The notes beneath the pieces are model-generated. The model was not told where the DNA came from. It did no database searches and saw only the letters and a program-made list of their open reading frames with translations. Below, piece by piece: positions 34,922 to 43,526 of a DNA stretch of 64,000 nucleotides. Positions within the stretch are counted from its first letter, which is position 1. Every line of letters begins with the position of its first letter. A program made the position numbers and the translations under genes. The DNA is from Sphingomonas_L flavalba_A (GTDB lineage Bacteria > Pseudomonadota > Alphaproteobacteria > Sphingomonadales > Sphingomonadaceae): assembly GCF_047553045.1 (NCBI RefSeq), contig NZ_CP180208.1, forward strand, positions 806,001-870,000, read 5' to 3'.

Positions 34922-35035
34922 TAGGGGCTACTCACATTCCATTTCGCCGTCACGATTCATGCCACGCGCCACTCCGGGGAGCGGAGATCATAGCAATCAC
35001 GTTGCCCGTCATGCCGATTGACAAATCGTGATTCA

Positions 35036-35058
35036 TATATAGAAGATAATTGTACATA
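35036..35058. promoter_or_regulatory. Palindromic operator upstream of the fucose-island TonB receptor
   Basis: Arms TATATAGAA and TTGTACATA around GATAA, an imperfect copy (two arm positions unmatched) of the perfect 23-bp palindrome at 40064-40086. It ends 28 bp before the receptor ATG. Shared site suggests both transcripts answer to one regulator, presumably the IclR protein of this locus (inference). Confidence 0.6.
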
Positions 35059-35086
35059 TAAAATACGCTACCTAAAGGGGGATGTG

Positions 35087-37678
35087 ATGAAGGCTAGATT
35101 GCTCGTTGGGGTGTCGATCATTCATGCGTTGGGGGTTGCGGCGCCCGCGTTGGCGCAGGCTGATAGCGCGCTCCAGTCTCAGGCGGCGGTTGTGAGCGGT
35201 GAGACGATCGTCGTTACCGCGCGCCAATCTGTCGATACGTCGGCGGAAACGATCAAAGAGCAGTCCACAGGTATCGTAGACTCGATCACATCGGAGCAGA
35301 TCGAAAAGACGGTCGATCTAACGCTGCCCGAGGTGCTCGATCGTGTTGTGGGAGTAAGTTCCGACGGCTTTTACGGCAGCAGCGAGCCGGGCTATGTTTC
35401 GCTGCGGGGCTTCGATTCCCGCTATAACAGCATGGATATCGACGGAAATCCGATCTGGTTCAGCAGTCAGAACAATCGCGGCGCGCAGATCGGCATGTTT
35501 CCATCGGCGATCATCAAGGAATCTAGCGTCTACAAGACCGTGACGCCAGGCCTCGACGCCAACTCGATCGGTGGCCATATTTCGATGCGCACGCTGCGGG
35601 CGTTCGACGGCGGCGCGCAGCCTCACCTGAAGGGCGGCTATCGGATCGGCTTCCCTGAGCGACGCAGCACCGTCAACGGTGGGCCGTCCAGCCAGATCTA
35701 TGGCGCCGGAAAATTCACGTTCGGCGCGGACAACCAATATGGCTTCGTATTCGGGTTCAATCGACAGCGCACGGCGGACTCCGACGATTTCGGTTCGATC
35801 GGCGGCTATACCCAGGTGGTCGGTCCCGACGGCATGCTGCACGACCAGGTCAACAGCAACGTGTTCACCGACAGCGCTTATGACAAGACGGTTCGCAATA
35901 CCGCCGTCTTTGCCAAGCTGGAAACGCGGGTCGAGGACAAGCTTTACGCATTCATCTCGGGCAATCTGTTCAACGAGCAGCGCAATATGTATTTGCAACG
36001 CTCTGGACCGTTCATCTCGAATACGGGCGGGCGCACCGTCACGCAGACCGGCCCCGGTCAGGCGAACTTCACCAACGGCCAAGGCCAGGTGCGCGAATAT
36101 GATTACGACATGCAGCGCAAGGCGAAGGTGCTGGGATTCGGGATCGATTACCGGGTCACCGAGAAGGGGTCGCTCTCCATCCGCGGCAACTACACCGATT
36201 ATTCGAACGACACGCTGACGCGTAATATCGGCAACGGCTTCCGGCTGAGCAACGTCAACGGCTTTTACGATATCAACGGCAATGTGCCGATCATCAGGGT
36301 AGCCGACCCCGCGACGTATAACGATCCGTCGCGCTGGATTTATTCGAATTCGGCTACCGGCACCTATAACCGCACGCAGCCGCTGCGGGACGATGTTTAT
36401 ACATTGGGCGCGGTCCTGAATTACAATAATCAGGCATCGGCAGAAGGGCTGGGGGCATCCGGCGGCGTCAACTGGGTTCGCCTCGATCGCAGCTTCGATC
36501 AGGATTACACTTACCATTCGCTGAAAAGCGGCGTGACGCTGAACCTCGCGCAGGTCACCCCCGCAGGGTCGACGATGTTTAACAATCGGGCGGCGATCAA
36601 TAATTATGACGCCTTTTGGACGTTCATGACCGATCCAGCCAAGGTGAACATCACAGCCGATGAATCGGCGACAGCGGACTATGTACTGCGCGAAGATGTC
36701 CTCGCGGCGCACGGCGCGGTTTATTACGCGCTGGATCGGCTGAAACTCGTCGCGAGCCTGCGCTATGAACATACCAATGCCGTGACCGACACCAGCCAGC
36801 TTGTCTCCGGCGTTATCGAGCCGCAGCACCGCTCCAAACGCTATGGAAACCTGCTGCCGGGCGTACATGTCTCCTATGACGCGACCTCACGTCTGAAGTT
36901 GCGGGCGGCCTTTACGAAAACCCTTGGGCGTCCCGATTTCGCCGATTTTGCACCGGGGACAACGACCACCTTCGATTCCAACGGCGTGGCGCTGATCCGT
37001 GGCAGTAATGCCGATATCGGCCCGCGGGTTTCGACAAATTATGACGCAAGCATCGAATATTATCTCGATAATGGGCTGCTGGCCGTCGCGGTATTCCAGA
37101 AGGATCTAAAGGACGAGATTTTCAGCCAGCGGACCGAGATATTCGACTCCGCCGGCATGTTGGAGGAGATCCGCACGGTTCCGCTGAATACCGGTTCCGC
37201 CAAGGTGAGGGGCATTGAACTGACGGCTTCGAAGCGGAAGCTCGATTTCCTGCCCGCGCCGTTCGACAAGTTCGGGATATCCGCGAACTACACCTTTCTG
37301 GATGGCCGCTGGGATGTTGTCTTTACCGATGGCAGCACACGTGCCGTCGGCGGATTGCGCAACCAGCCGAAATGGCTTGCCAATGTGCAACTCAGCTATG
37401 ATGCGGGACCGCTGGATGTCAATATCAACTACCGCGCGCGAGGACGCACCTTTACCGGAAGCTTCGGCACCGACACCACAGGCGATATCTGGATACGTCC
37501 CTATGATCGGATCGATGCGCAGGTTGCGCTGCAGGTCAATAAATGGCTGGGGCTGACGTTCGATGCCAAGAATATCACCAACAGCTATTACATCCAGTCA
37601 ACGGGTACTGAGGATTCTCTATACAATTCTGTGGGCGAAGGAAGGAGCTATTGGGTCGGCGCTCGCTTGAAATATTAA
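35087..37678 (+). CDS. TonB-dependent receptor of the fucose island
   Basis: 863 residues from ATG 35087, with AAAGGGGG just upstream. Signal peptide MKARLLVGVSIIHALGVAAP...ALAQA; TonB-box-like ETIVVTARQSVDTSAETI; plug domain (about 60-170) with VDLTLPEVLDRVVGVSSDGFYGSSEPGYVSLRGFDSRYNSMDIDGNPIW; then a 22-strand type barrel ending in Tyr (YWVGARLKY). The DLTLPEVLDRV.GV...VSLRGF form is that of carbohydrate-linked sphingomonad/Xanthomonas receptors. It probably imports a fucose-bearing oligosaccharide or glycoconjugate. Base composition is clearly less GC-rich than in the first 34 kb. Confidence 0.9.
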   Translation: MKARLLVGVSIIHALGVAAPALAQADSALQSQAAVVSGETIVVTARQSVDTSAETIKEQSTGIVDSITSEQIEKTVDLTLPEVLDRVVGVSSDGFYGSSEPGYVSLRGFDSRYNSMDIDGNPIWFSSQNNRGAQIGMFPSAIIKESSVYKTVTPGLDANSIGGHISMRTLRAFDGGAQPHLKGGYRIGFPERRSTVNGGPSSQIYGAGKFTFGADNQYGFVFGFNRQRTADSDDFGSIGGYTQVVGPDGMLHDQVNSNVFTDSAYDKTVRNTAVFAKLETRVEDKLYAFISGNLFNEQRNMYLQRSGPFISNTGGRTVTQTGPGQANFTNGQGQVREYDYDMQRKAKVLGFGIDYRVTEKGSLSIRGNYTDYSNDTLTRNIGNGFRLSNVNGFYDINGNVPIIRVADPATYNDPSRWIYSNSATGTYNRTQPLRDDVYTLGAVLNYNNQASAEGLGASGGVNWVRLDRSFDQDYTYHSLKSGVTLNLAQVTPAGSTMFNNRAAINNYDAFWTFMTDPAKVNITADESATADYVLREDVLAAHGAVYYALDRLKLVASLRYEHTNAVTDTSQLVSGVIEPQHRSKRYGNLLPGVHVSYDATSRLKLRAAFTKTLGRPDFADFAPGTTTTFDSNGVALIRGSNADIGPRVSTNYDASIEYYLDNGLLAVAVFQKDLKDEIFSQRTEIFDSAGMLEEIRTVPLNTGSAKVRGIELTASKRKLDFLPAPFDKFGISANYTFLDGRWDVVFTDGSTRAVGGLRNQPKWLANVQLSYDAGPLDVNINYRARGRTFTGSFGTDTTGDIWIRPYDRIDAQVALQVNKWLGLTFDAKNITNSYYIQSTGTEDSLYNSVGEGRSYWVGARLKY

Positions 37679-37702
37679 GGCGTTCCGATCTGATTGTGTG
37701 GG

Positions 37703-37751
37703 GGGCTCGTCCATCTTGGCATGATGGTCAGCGGAGATGGACGGGCTCTTT
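37703..37751 (+). terminator. Rho-independent terminator after the TonB receptor
   Basis: Arms GCTCGTCCATCT (37705-37716) and AGATGGACGGGC (37735-37746), one wobble pair, extend by two further pairs at the base; TCTTTCCC follows. It starts 25 bp after the receptor stop and separates it from the MBL-fold gene. Confidence 0.6.
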
Positions 37752-37784
37752 CCCATGACAGTAATTCCGGTTAGGAAATAGGTG

Positions 37785-39098
37785 ATGTGGGATCTGGCGG
37801 CGGGGATATTGGCTTGCATCTTGGTCGCGGCGGCCACCGAATCCACGCCGGAGGCCGCGGCCCGTGCTGCGAATCCGGCGGCACCCGCATCAGCGGTGGT
37901 TGGCCAGGCCCTGGCGCCGTGGTCGGAAGGATATCTCGATATCCATCATATCAATACCGGCCGGGGCAATGCCGCTTTCTTCATTTTTCCCGACGGGACG
38001 AGCATGATCTTCGATGCGGGGGCTCTGGAAGACGATTGGGGGAGGAATGTGGCCCCGCTGGTGCTCGGGCTGGCCCTGCCTAACCCCAGCCGCCGCCCCG
38101 GAGAGTGGATTGCGGACTATATCGATCAGTTCAAACGGCCGGGAATGGCCGGCATCGATTATGCATTGATATCGCATTTCCATGCCGATCATTACGGGCG
38201 GGTCCAATTTACGTCGCCGGCTTCAGCGCATGGCAACTGGAAGCTGGCAGGCATCACCGACGTTGCCGAGCGGTGGCCGCTCGGAACCCTCATCGACCGG
38301 GATTATCCGGCCTATGATTTCCCCGTCGCGCAGCGCGGGACGAAAGATAAAAGCCTTTCAAACTACTTCCGGTTTGCGGACGGCCTCGCGACTTCCGGCC
38401 GATCGAAAGTGGAGCGTTTCGCGGTAGGCCGCGACGACCAGATCGTGCTCAAATATGATCCGGAACGGTATCCGACTTTTTCAGTGCGCAACATCGCCGC
38501 AAACGGCGCGGTGTGGACGGGATCGGGATCGGCCAGCCGGAACGTGCTGGACGTCGGGCAGATCGCCGACGGCAAGGGCAAGTTCAACGAAAATCCGCTC
38601 TCGCTGATGATCCGGCTGGATTACGGCGATTTCGACTATGTGACCGGCGGCGATACGACCGGGGTCCATACGCCCGATCAACCCGAATGGTTCGACATGG
38701 AAAGCAAGATCGCACCGGTGGTCGGCGAAGTCGACGCCCTGTCACTCAACCATCACGGCAACCGCGACGCCACCAATGCCGACTGGCTGCGTGCGTTGCA
38801 GCCGCGTATCATCGTGCAGCAGACATGGACATCGGACCACCCCGGCGGCGATGTGGTGGCGCGGATTACGTCCAAAACCTTATGGCCGGGGCAGCGCGAT
38901 ATCTTTGCGACCCATATTCAGGAGCCGACCAAGATTGCGATCGGGCCCTGGCTGACACGGAATTACCGCAGCATGGATGGCCACGTGGTGATCCGCGTCC
39001 AGCCTGGCGGCGGAGCATATGACGTCTATATTCTCGATGATCGCAGTACCGACCGAAAGGTGAAGGCGCACTTTGGCCCTTATCAAAGTCGACAGTGA
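37785..39098 (+). CDS. Secreted MBL-fold hydrolase (ComEC/Rec2-like beta-lactamase domain)
   Basis: 437 residues. Hydrophobic N-terminus (LAAGILACILVAAATES) suggests export. The metallo-beta-lactamase fold follows: LDIHHINTGRGNAAFFIFPDGTSMIFDAG, then the metal motif LISHFHADHYGRV (HxHxDH), DYVTGGDTTG, and SLNHHGNRDATNADWL. The last pattern (nHHG) is that of the ComEC/Rec2-type MBL domain, whose best-known activities are nuclease or phosphodiesterase. Not a beta-lactamase of class B. The substrate is unknown; position between a TonB receptor and the fucose operon suggests it acts on the imported ligand. The ATG follows AGGAAATAG; a GTG lies one codon earlier. Confidence 0.8.
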   Translation: MWDLAAGILACILVAAATESTPEAAARAANPAAPASAVVGQALAPWSEGYLDIHHINTGRGNAAFFIFPDGTSMIFDAGALEDDWGRNVAPLVLGLALPNPSRRPGEWIADYIDQFKRPGMAGIDYALISHFHADHYGRVQFTSPASAHGNWKLAGITDVAERWPLGTLIDRDYPAYDFPVAQRGTKDKSLSNYFRFADGLATSGRSKVERFAVGRDDQIVLKYDPERYPTFSVRNIAANGAVWTGSGSASRNVLDVGQIADGKGKFNENPLSLMIRLDYGDFDYVTGGDTTGVHTPDQPEWFDMESKIAPVVGEVDALSLNHHGNRDATNADWLRALQPRIIVQQTWTSDHPGGDVVARITSKTLWPGQRDIFATHIQEPTKIAIGPWLTRNYRSMDGHVVIRVQPGGGAYDVYILDDRSTDRKVKAHFGPYQSRQ

Positions 39099-39165
39099 CG
39101 CTTGGTTGCCGGTGGCGAGCTGAGCAGCAGGCGCATCATTTTCTTTCGTAGGTCGCGTTGAGCGC

Positions 39166-39972
39166 TCAGGGCGCGCCAAGCGCGGTGGAGATTTCCCGCC
39201 CGGCAGCAAGCAGGGCTGTTCGGGCTTCCTTCATATGAACCGAATCATCCTTGTGAAGGCGGTGCAGGAACGGGATGATGAGGGCGGCGGCGACCTCGCC
39301 ATTATGATCGTAAACCGGCGTGCCGATATCGGTGATGCCCTCCACTTGTTCACTGGCGACTTCGAGACAGCCCTTGGCTTTGATGTCTGCTGCGAGAGCC
39401 GCGACCTGTTTGGCACAAGAAATGTCATCGCCATCAAGCGCGATGTTCGAGAGCAGCGTTTCACGCGTAAAGTCGTCGGCAAGGGCAAAGAATATCCGCC
39501 CCGAACATGATGTCAGGATTGGAGACTCGGCGCCGATCCGCATGCTGAAATTCCGATCTCGAAAGCTATCGTGCTTGGCAAGCACCACTGCCTGGGACCC
39601 CGATAGCATCGTCAGGTGACAGGATTGGCCGCATGCAAGAGCAAGCCGTCGCATCGGCCCGCTCGCGGCGCTGGTGAGGCGATTCACCGGCAGATGCCAG
39701 TGTGCGAGCCGAAAGAGCCGCATGCTGAGCCGATAGCGTTCCGACCCCGCTTCAAGCCGGACGAATCCGCGCTGTTCCAGCACCGCCAGCATGCGGAAAA
39801 TCTCTCCGACCGACCGGCCCAACCGGTCGGCAATGCCCTTCAGGCCGATGCTTTCCGGCTCGCGCGCGAGCAATTCAAGAATATCCAGCCCTTTTTCGAG
39901 GGCTGGAGCGCTGTAAGCCTTGCGATGAGCAACCTTTCCCTGAGCCACTTCGCGTGCGCCTTTTGCTGTCAT
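39166..39972 (-). CDS. IclR-family transcriptional regulator of the fucose operon
   Basis: 268 residues. The N-terminal winged helix (about 20-85) reads SAPALEKGLDILELLAREPESIGLKGIADRLGRSVGEIFRMLAVLEQRGFVRLEAGSERYRLSMRLFRLA. The C-terminal IclR effector domain includes RRLALACGQSCHLTML and GCLEVASEQVEGITDIGTPVYDHNGEVAAALIIP. It is divergent from the sugar operon with a 141-bp gap holding a perfect 23-bp palindrome. IclR regulators are usual for such loci; Campylobacter jejuni fuc also has one. The effector is probably the sugar or an acid intermediate (inference). Confidence 0.92.
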   Translation of the reverse strand: MTAKGAREVAQGKVAHRKAYSAPALEKGLDILELLAREPESIGLKGIADRLGRSVGEIFRMLAVLEQRGFVRLEAGSERYRLSMRLFRLAHWHLPVNRLTSAASGPMRRLALACGQSCHLTMLSGSQAVVLAKHDSFRDRNFSMRIGAESPILTSCSGRIFFALADDFTRETLLSNIALDGDDISCAKQVAALAADIKAKGCLEVASEQVEGITDIGTPVYDHNGEVAAALIIPFLHRLHKDDSVHMKEARTALLAAGREISTALGAP

Positions 39973-40063
39973 GCTACTCTCACTTCAATCAAAATCCTGC
40001 CGTAGGCGTGTGGCGGTCTTAGCAGGCTTCGCATGCATTGCCGTGAGCAAATTTGCTGTTGCA

Positions 40064-40086
40064 TATATAAAAGATAATTTTATATA
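40064..40086. promoter_or_regulatory. Perfect 23-bp palindrome in the IclR-operon intergenic region
   Basis: Nine-base perfect arms TATATAAAA (40064-40072) and TTTTATATA (40078-40086) around GATAA. It lies 27 bp before the first operon ATG and 91 bp from the divergent IclR start. An imperfect copy precedes the TonB receptor (35036-35058), sharing 18 of 23 positions or more including the central GATAA. Probable operator of the IclR protein. Confidence 0.7.
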
Positions 40087-40113
40087 CATAGAAATGAAAG
40101 AGGGAGGAGGATC

Positions 40114-41136
40114 ATGAAAGCGTACGCTGACAGTCTGTCCACGCGCCCTCTGGGCCTTGGCTGTGCCTCGCTTGGAAACCTATACCGTGCGATCAGCGAC
40201 GATCTCGCCCGGGAAACAGTCGAAGCGGCCTGGGATGCCGGCATTCGCTATTTCGATACCGCGCCTTATTACGGGCTTGGCCTGTCGGAGCGCCGCCTTG
40301 GCGACGCGTTGCGTGGCCGGGCGCGGGCGAACTATCGGCTTTCGACGAAGGTGGGACGGTTGCTTGATCCGGACGGACGGCCCGACTTGCCTTCTGAGCG
40401 GCACGGCTTTCACACGTCGATGCCGTTCAGCGTGCGCTACGACTATAGTTATGATGGCATCATGCGTTCGCATGAAGCGAGCCTTCAGCGGTTGGGTCTT
40501 GCCGGCGTTGATATTCTGCTGGTCCACGACATCGGGCGTACCACGCATGGCGATGGCCACGCCGCGCACTTTCGCGCTCTCGCAGAAAGCGGTTATCGCG
40601 CGCTCGATGAGCTGCGTTCCGCCGGCGACGTGTCGGGCATTGGCCTTGGTGTCAATGAATGGGAAGTCTGCGGCGAGGCTATGGCCATCGGCCAGTTCGA
40701 CTATTTCCTGCTGGCCGGCCGATATACGCTACTTGAGCAGGAGCCGCTGCACGGATTTCTTGATGACTGTGCCGCGCATGGTGCGAAGATTATCCTGGGG
40801 GGCGCATATAATAGCGGCATCCTCGCCACCGGGACGCGGCGATCGCCGACGCCGTTCTACAACTACGAACCCGCCCCGAAGTCGATCATAGATCGCGTGG
40901 TACGTATAGAACGGTTGGCGGACACGCATGGGGTCACGCTTGCCGCCGCGGCGCTGCAATTTCCGTTGGCCCATCCGGTCATCGATATCGTGATCCCCGG
41001 TCTCGGCGATCCGGCGCGAGTCAAGCAGACGATAGCGCTTCATTCCGAACGCATTCCAGCCCAGTTCTGGGCCGACATGAAGGCAGAGGGCCTCATCGAT
41101 CCACAGGCGCCGGTCCCTTGGGCGGTCGAACGATGA
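40114..41136 (+). CDS. Aldo/keto reductase, L-fucose (D-threo-aldose) 1-dehydrogenase-like
   Basis: 340 residues, strong AGGGAGGAGGATC ribosome site. AKR fold with the tetrad Asp and Tyr in YFDTAPYYGLGLSERRLGDAL, Lys in RLSTKVGRLL, and His in ILLVHDIGR. PLGLGCASLGNLYRAIS and IDIVIPGLGDPARVKQTI are typical of the D-threo-aldose 1-dehydrogenase/L-fucose dehydrogenase branch (COG0667 type), which oxidises the sugar at C1 to the lactone using NAD(P). First gene of the operon; its stop overlaps the lactonase start as ATGA. L-galactose or D-arabinose are also possible substrates. Confidence 0.88.
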   Translation: MKAYADSLSTRPLGLGCASLGNLYRAISDDLARETVEAAWDAGIRYFDTAPYYGLGLSERRLGDALRGRARANYRLSTKVGRLLDPDGRPDLPSERHGFHTSMPFSVRYDYSYDGIMRSHEASLQRLGLAGVDILLVHDIGRTTHGDGHAAHFRALAESGYRALDELRSAGDVSGIGLGVNEWEVCGEAMAIGQFDYFLLAGRYTLLEQEPLHGFLDDCAAHGAKIILGGAYNSGILATGTRRSPTPFYNYEPAPKSIIDRVVRIERLADTHGVTLAAAALQFPLAHPVIDIVIPGLGDPARVKQTIALHSERIPAQFWADMKAEGLIDPQAPVPWAVER

Positions 41137-41960
41137 TTCTCGATTGCCATCAGCATTTCTGGTCGATCGAGCGGGGCGATTATGGGTGGCTGACACCGCA
41201 AGACAGTGCGCTTTATCGTGATTTCAGCCCGGACGATTTCCGACAGGCAGCGCATCGGAGCGACGTAGCCGCGACCATCCTCGTGCAGGCCGCGGCGAGT
41301 GTGGCGGAAAGCCATTACCTGCTTCAGATCGCTGAAGCGGAGGCCTTTGTGCGGGGCGTTGTCGGCTGGATCGACTTCGAAGCGGCCGACGTGCTGGATC
41401 AACTGGAGCAATTGGCGCGTAGCCCCTGGCTCAAGGGTTTACGCCCGATGGTGCAGGACATCGAGGACCCGGAGTGGTTATTGCGCCCTGAATTCGCGCC
41501 GATCTTCGAGGCTATGCTGGCCCGCCAGTTGCGTCTGGATGGTCTGATGCGTTCTGGTCAGCTTTCTCAACTGATCGCGCTTGCGCGTCGCTATCCCACG
41601 CTGCCGATCGTGCTCGACCATGCGGGCAAACCGCCGATCGAGAGCGGTGACTCCGGCGCGTGGGCAATAGCCATTGCCGCGCTCGCAGCCTGCCCTTCGG
41701 TGTATTGCAAGCTTTCGGGCCTCTGGTCGGAAGCAGGCGATGACCGGTCCCTCGCGCGCCTCCAGCCCTATGTCGATCATCTCGTCACCTGCTTCGGGAC
41801 CAGCCGGCTGATGTGGGGGAGTGACTGGCCGGTTCTGACGGCGGTGGGTGGCTATGGGGGCTGGCTCGATCAGTCCCGTCAACTTGTCTCGCGGTTATCC
41901 GGTCTGGAGCAGCGGGCAATTTTCTTTGGTACGGGGTTTCGATTTTATGGTGTTGAGTGA
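41133..41960 (+). CDS. Amidohydrolase-2 family L-fucono-1,5-lactonase-like
   Basis: 275 residues from ATG 41133. Metal site in ILDCHQHFWSIERGDYGWL, then LPIVLDHAGKPPI and RLMWGSDWPVLTAVGGY, as in COG3618 TIM-barrel hydrolases that open sugar lactones (L-fuconolactonase, L-rhamnono-lactonase). The residues WLKGLRPMVQDIEDPEWLL are a family hallmark. It would hydrolyse the lactone made by the AKR to L-fuconate. The ATG overlaps the upstream stop, and its own end overlaps the next gene by 14 bp. Confidence 0.9.
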   Translation: MILDCHQHFWSIERGDYGWLTPQDSALYRDFSPDDFRQAAHRSDVAATILVQAAASVAESHYLLQIAEAEAFVRGVVGWIDFEAADVLDQLEQLARSPWLKGLRPMVQDIEDPEWLLRPEFAPIFEAMLARQLRLDGLMRSGQLSQLIALARRYPTLPIVLDHAGKPPIESGDSGAWAIAIAALAACPSVYCKLSGLWSEAGDDRSLARLQPYVDHLVTCFGTSRLMWGSDWPVLTAVGGYGGWLDQSRQLVSRLSGLEQRAIFFGTGFRFYGVE

Positions 41961-42297
41961 CGGGCGGAAGACGGCAGGCGCGTATACACCTGCAAGTTCA
42001 TTTCTACTGCTGCATCCCAGCGATAATGTCCTAATCTGCGCCAATGGTAGCGGCGCTGGGCAAGTCGTCGTGATCGACGGCAAGCAGCACCGGCTGAAGA
42101 CCGACATTGCCCTGGGTCACAAGATCGCTCGCATCGCCATGAAGCCGGGCGACAAGGTGCTTCGCTATGGCGTGCCGATCGGTTCGACAACGCGGAGCGT
42201 CGCGGCGGCGGAGCACGTCCACACCCAAAATCTGCAAAGCGACTATATTTCCGCCCACGGTCGGGACGCCGCGCGATCCCAAGAGATCCGGTCATGA
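41947..42297 (+). CDS. UxaA-family sugar-acid dehydratase, small (SAF domain) subunit
   Basis: 116 residues. The SAF-domain core FLLLHPSDNVLICANGSGAGQVVVIDGKQHRLKTDIALGHKIARIAMKPGDKVLRYGVPIGSTTRSVAAAEHVHTQNL matches the N-terminal domain of altronate dehydratase UxaA (GHKIAl..i..G..v.kYG..IG.a...I..G..VH.HN). The large domain is the next gene, with ATGA overlap. In E. coli UxaA these are one chain; here they are split, as in the C. jejuni fuc locus. By position it should form the L-fuconate dehydratase with its partner. Start ATG 41947, or GTG at 41950. Confidence 0.9.
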   Translation: MVLSDGRKTAGAYTPASSFLLLHPSDNVLICANGSGAGQVVVIDGKQHRLKTDIALGHKIARIAMKPGDKVLRYGVPIGSTTRSVAAAEHVHTQNLQSDYISAHGRDAARSQEIRS

Positions 42298-43526
42298 CCT
42301 CCGGCGGCCCGAAATTCGAAGGCTTTCTGCGTCCAGACGGTCGCAAGGGCATCCGGAACGCAATCCTTGTCATCTACCTGGTCGAATGCGCCCACCATGT
42401 TGCACGGACGATCGTGACGAAAGTCGATCATGCCGTCGTCCAGTTGGTGGGTTTCCCCGGCTGCTATCCGAACAGCTATGCGCTCAACATGATGAAGCGG
42501 CTGGCGACCCATCCCAATGTGGGTGGCGCCTTGATCGTGTCGCTGGGTTGCGAGGGGTTTGACCGTGAGGGTCTGACCACGGCGATCGCCGCCAGCGGCC
42601 GCCCGGTGGAGACGTTGATCATCCAGGAGGCGGGCGGAACCCGATCGACGATCGAAGCCGGAATCGCCGCGTCGATTCGCCTTCTGGAAGAAGTGGAACG
42701 ATCGGCGTGCCGGGTGCCCATGGGCATCTATGACCTTGTAGTCGGTACGATCTGCGGCGGCAGCGACGGGACGAGCGGCATCACCGCGAACCCGGCGGTC
42801 GGCCGTTGTTTCGACCGTCTGACCGCCCGGGGCGCGACCTGCATCTTCGAGGAGACAGGCGAACTGATCGGCTGCGAGGGCGTCATGGCCGAACGTGCCG
42901 CCACCCCTGAACTGGGCGAGGCGATCAGGGCGGCCGTCGCCAAGGCGGAGCATTATTACGCCACTTTGGGCTATGGCTCCTTCGCGCCCGGCAATGCCGA
43001 TGGCGGGCTGACGACGCAGGAGGAAAAATCCTTCGGCGCCTATGCCAAATCCGGAGACTCCACCATTTCAGGCCTGATCAAGCCCGGCGACATCCCGCCA
43101 GGGCCCGGCCTCTATCTGATGGATGTCATTCCCGATGGCGAGGTGCGCTTCGGCTTTCCCAATATCTCGGACAATGCCGAAATCGTCGAGATGATCGCAT
43201 CGGGATGTCATTTGATCCTGTTCACCACCGGCCGGGGATCGGTCGTCGGCTCCGCGATCTCGCCGGTGATCAAGGTCTGCGCGAATCCGGAAACCTATGC
43301 GCGCATGGCCGGAGACATGGACATCGATGCCGGCCGTATTCTTTCGGGCGCCGCAACCTTCGATGAGGTTGGAGAAGAGATATTCGCGGCGGTTTGCAAG
43401 GTCGCCTCGGGCGAGCAGAGCATTTCGGAAGCGCTCGGCCATCAGGAATTCATTCTGACCTACAAGCAGTTCGAGGCGACCGGCCCGGCCTGCCTGCCAC
43501 ATCCGCAGCGGACGCATCAATCATGA
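42294..43526 (+). CDS. UxaA-family sugar-acid dehydratase, large (catalytic) subunit
   Basis: 410 residues. FLRPDGRKGIRNAILVIYLVECAHHVA and LVVGTICGGSDGTSGITANPAVGRCFDRL are the UxaA/GarD-type signatures, with the metal-binding Cys and His/Asp residues; ...EHYYATLGYGSFAPGNADGGLTTQEEKSFGAYAKSG matches the substrate-binding C-half. It dehydrates a sugar acid to a 2-keto-3-deoxy acid with iron. In the best known non-phosphorylative fucose pathways this step is done by an enolase-superfamily fuconate dehydratase, absent here. Overlaps both neighbours by 4 bp. Confidence 0.92.
   Translation: MTSGGPKFEGFLRPDGRKGIRNAILVIYLVECAHHVARTIVTKVDHAVVQLVGFPGCYPNSYALNMMKRLATHPNVGGALIVSLGCEGFDREGLTTAIAASGRPVETLIIQEAGGTRSTIEAGIAASIRLLEEVERSACRVPMGIYDLVVGTICGGSDGTSGITANPAVGRCFDRLTARGATCIFEETGELIGCEGVMAERAATPELGEAIRAAVAKAEHYYATLGYGSFAPGNADGGLTTQEEKSFGAYAKSGDSTISGLIKPGDIPPGPGLYLMDVIPDGEVRFGFPNISDNAEIVEMIASGCHLILFTTGRGSVVGSAISPVIKVCANPETYARMAGDMDIDAGRILSGAATFDEVGEEIFAAVCKVASGEQSISEALGHQEFILTYKQFEATGPACLPHPQRTHQS

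Noticed and set aside
37785..39098. A second class B beta-lactamase
   Set aside because: It has HxHxDH and an nHHG motif of ComEC-like MBL proteins, but not the HSPDN/GGC pattern of B1 or the B3 set.
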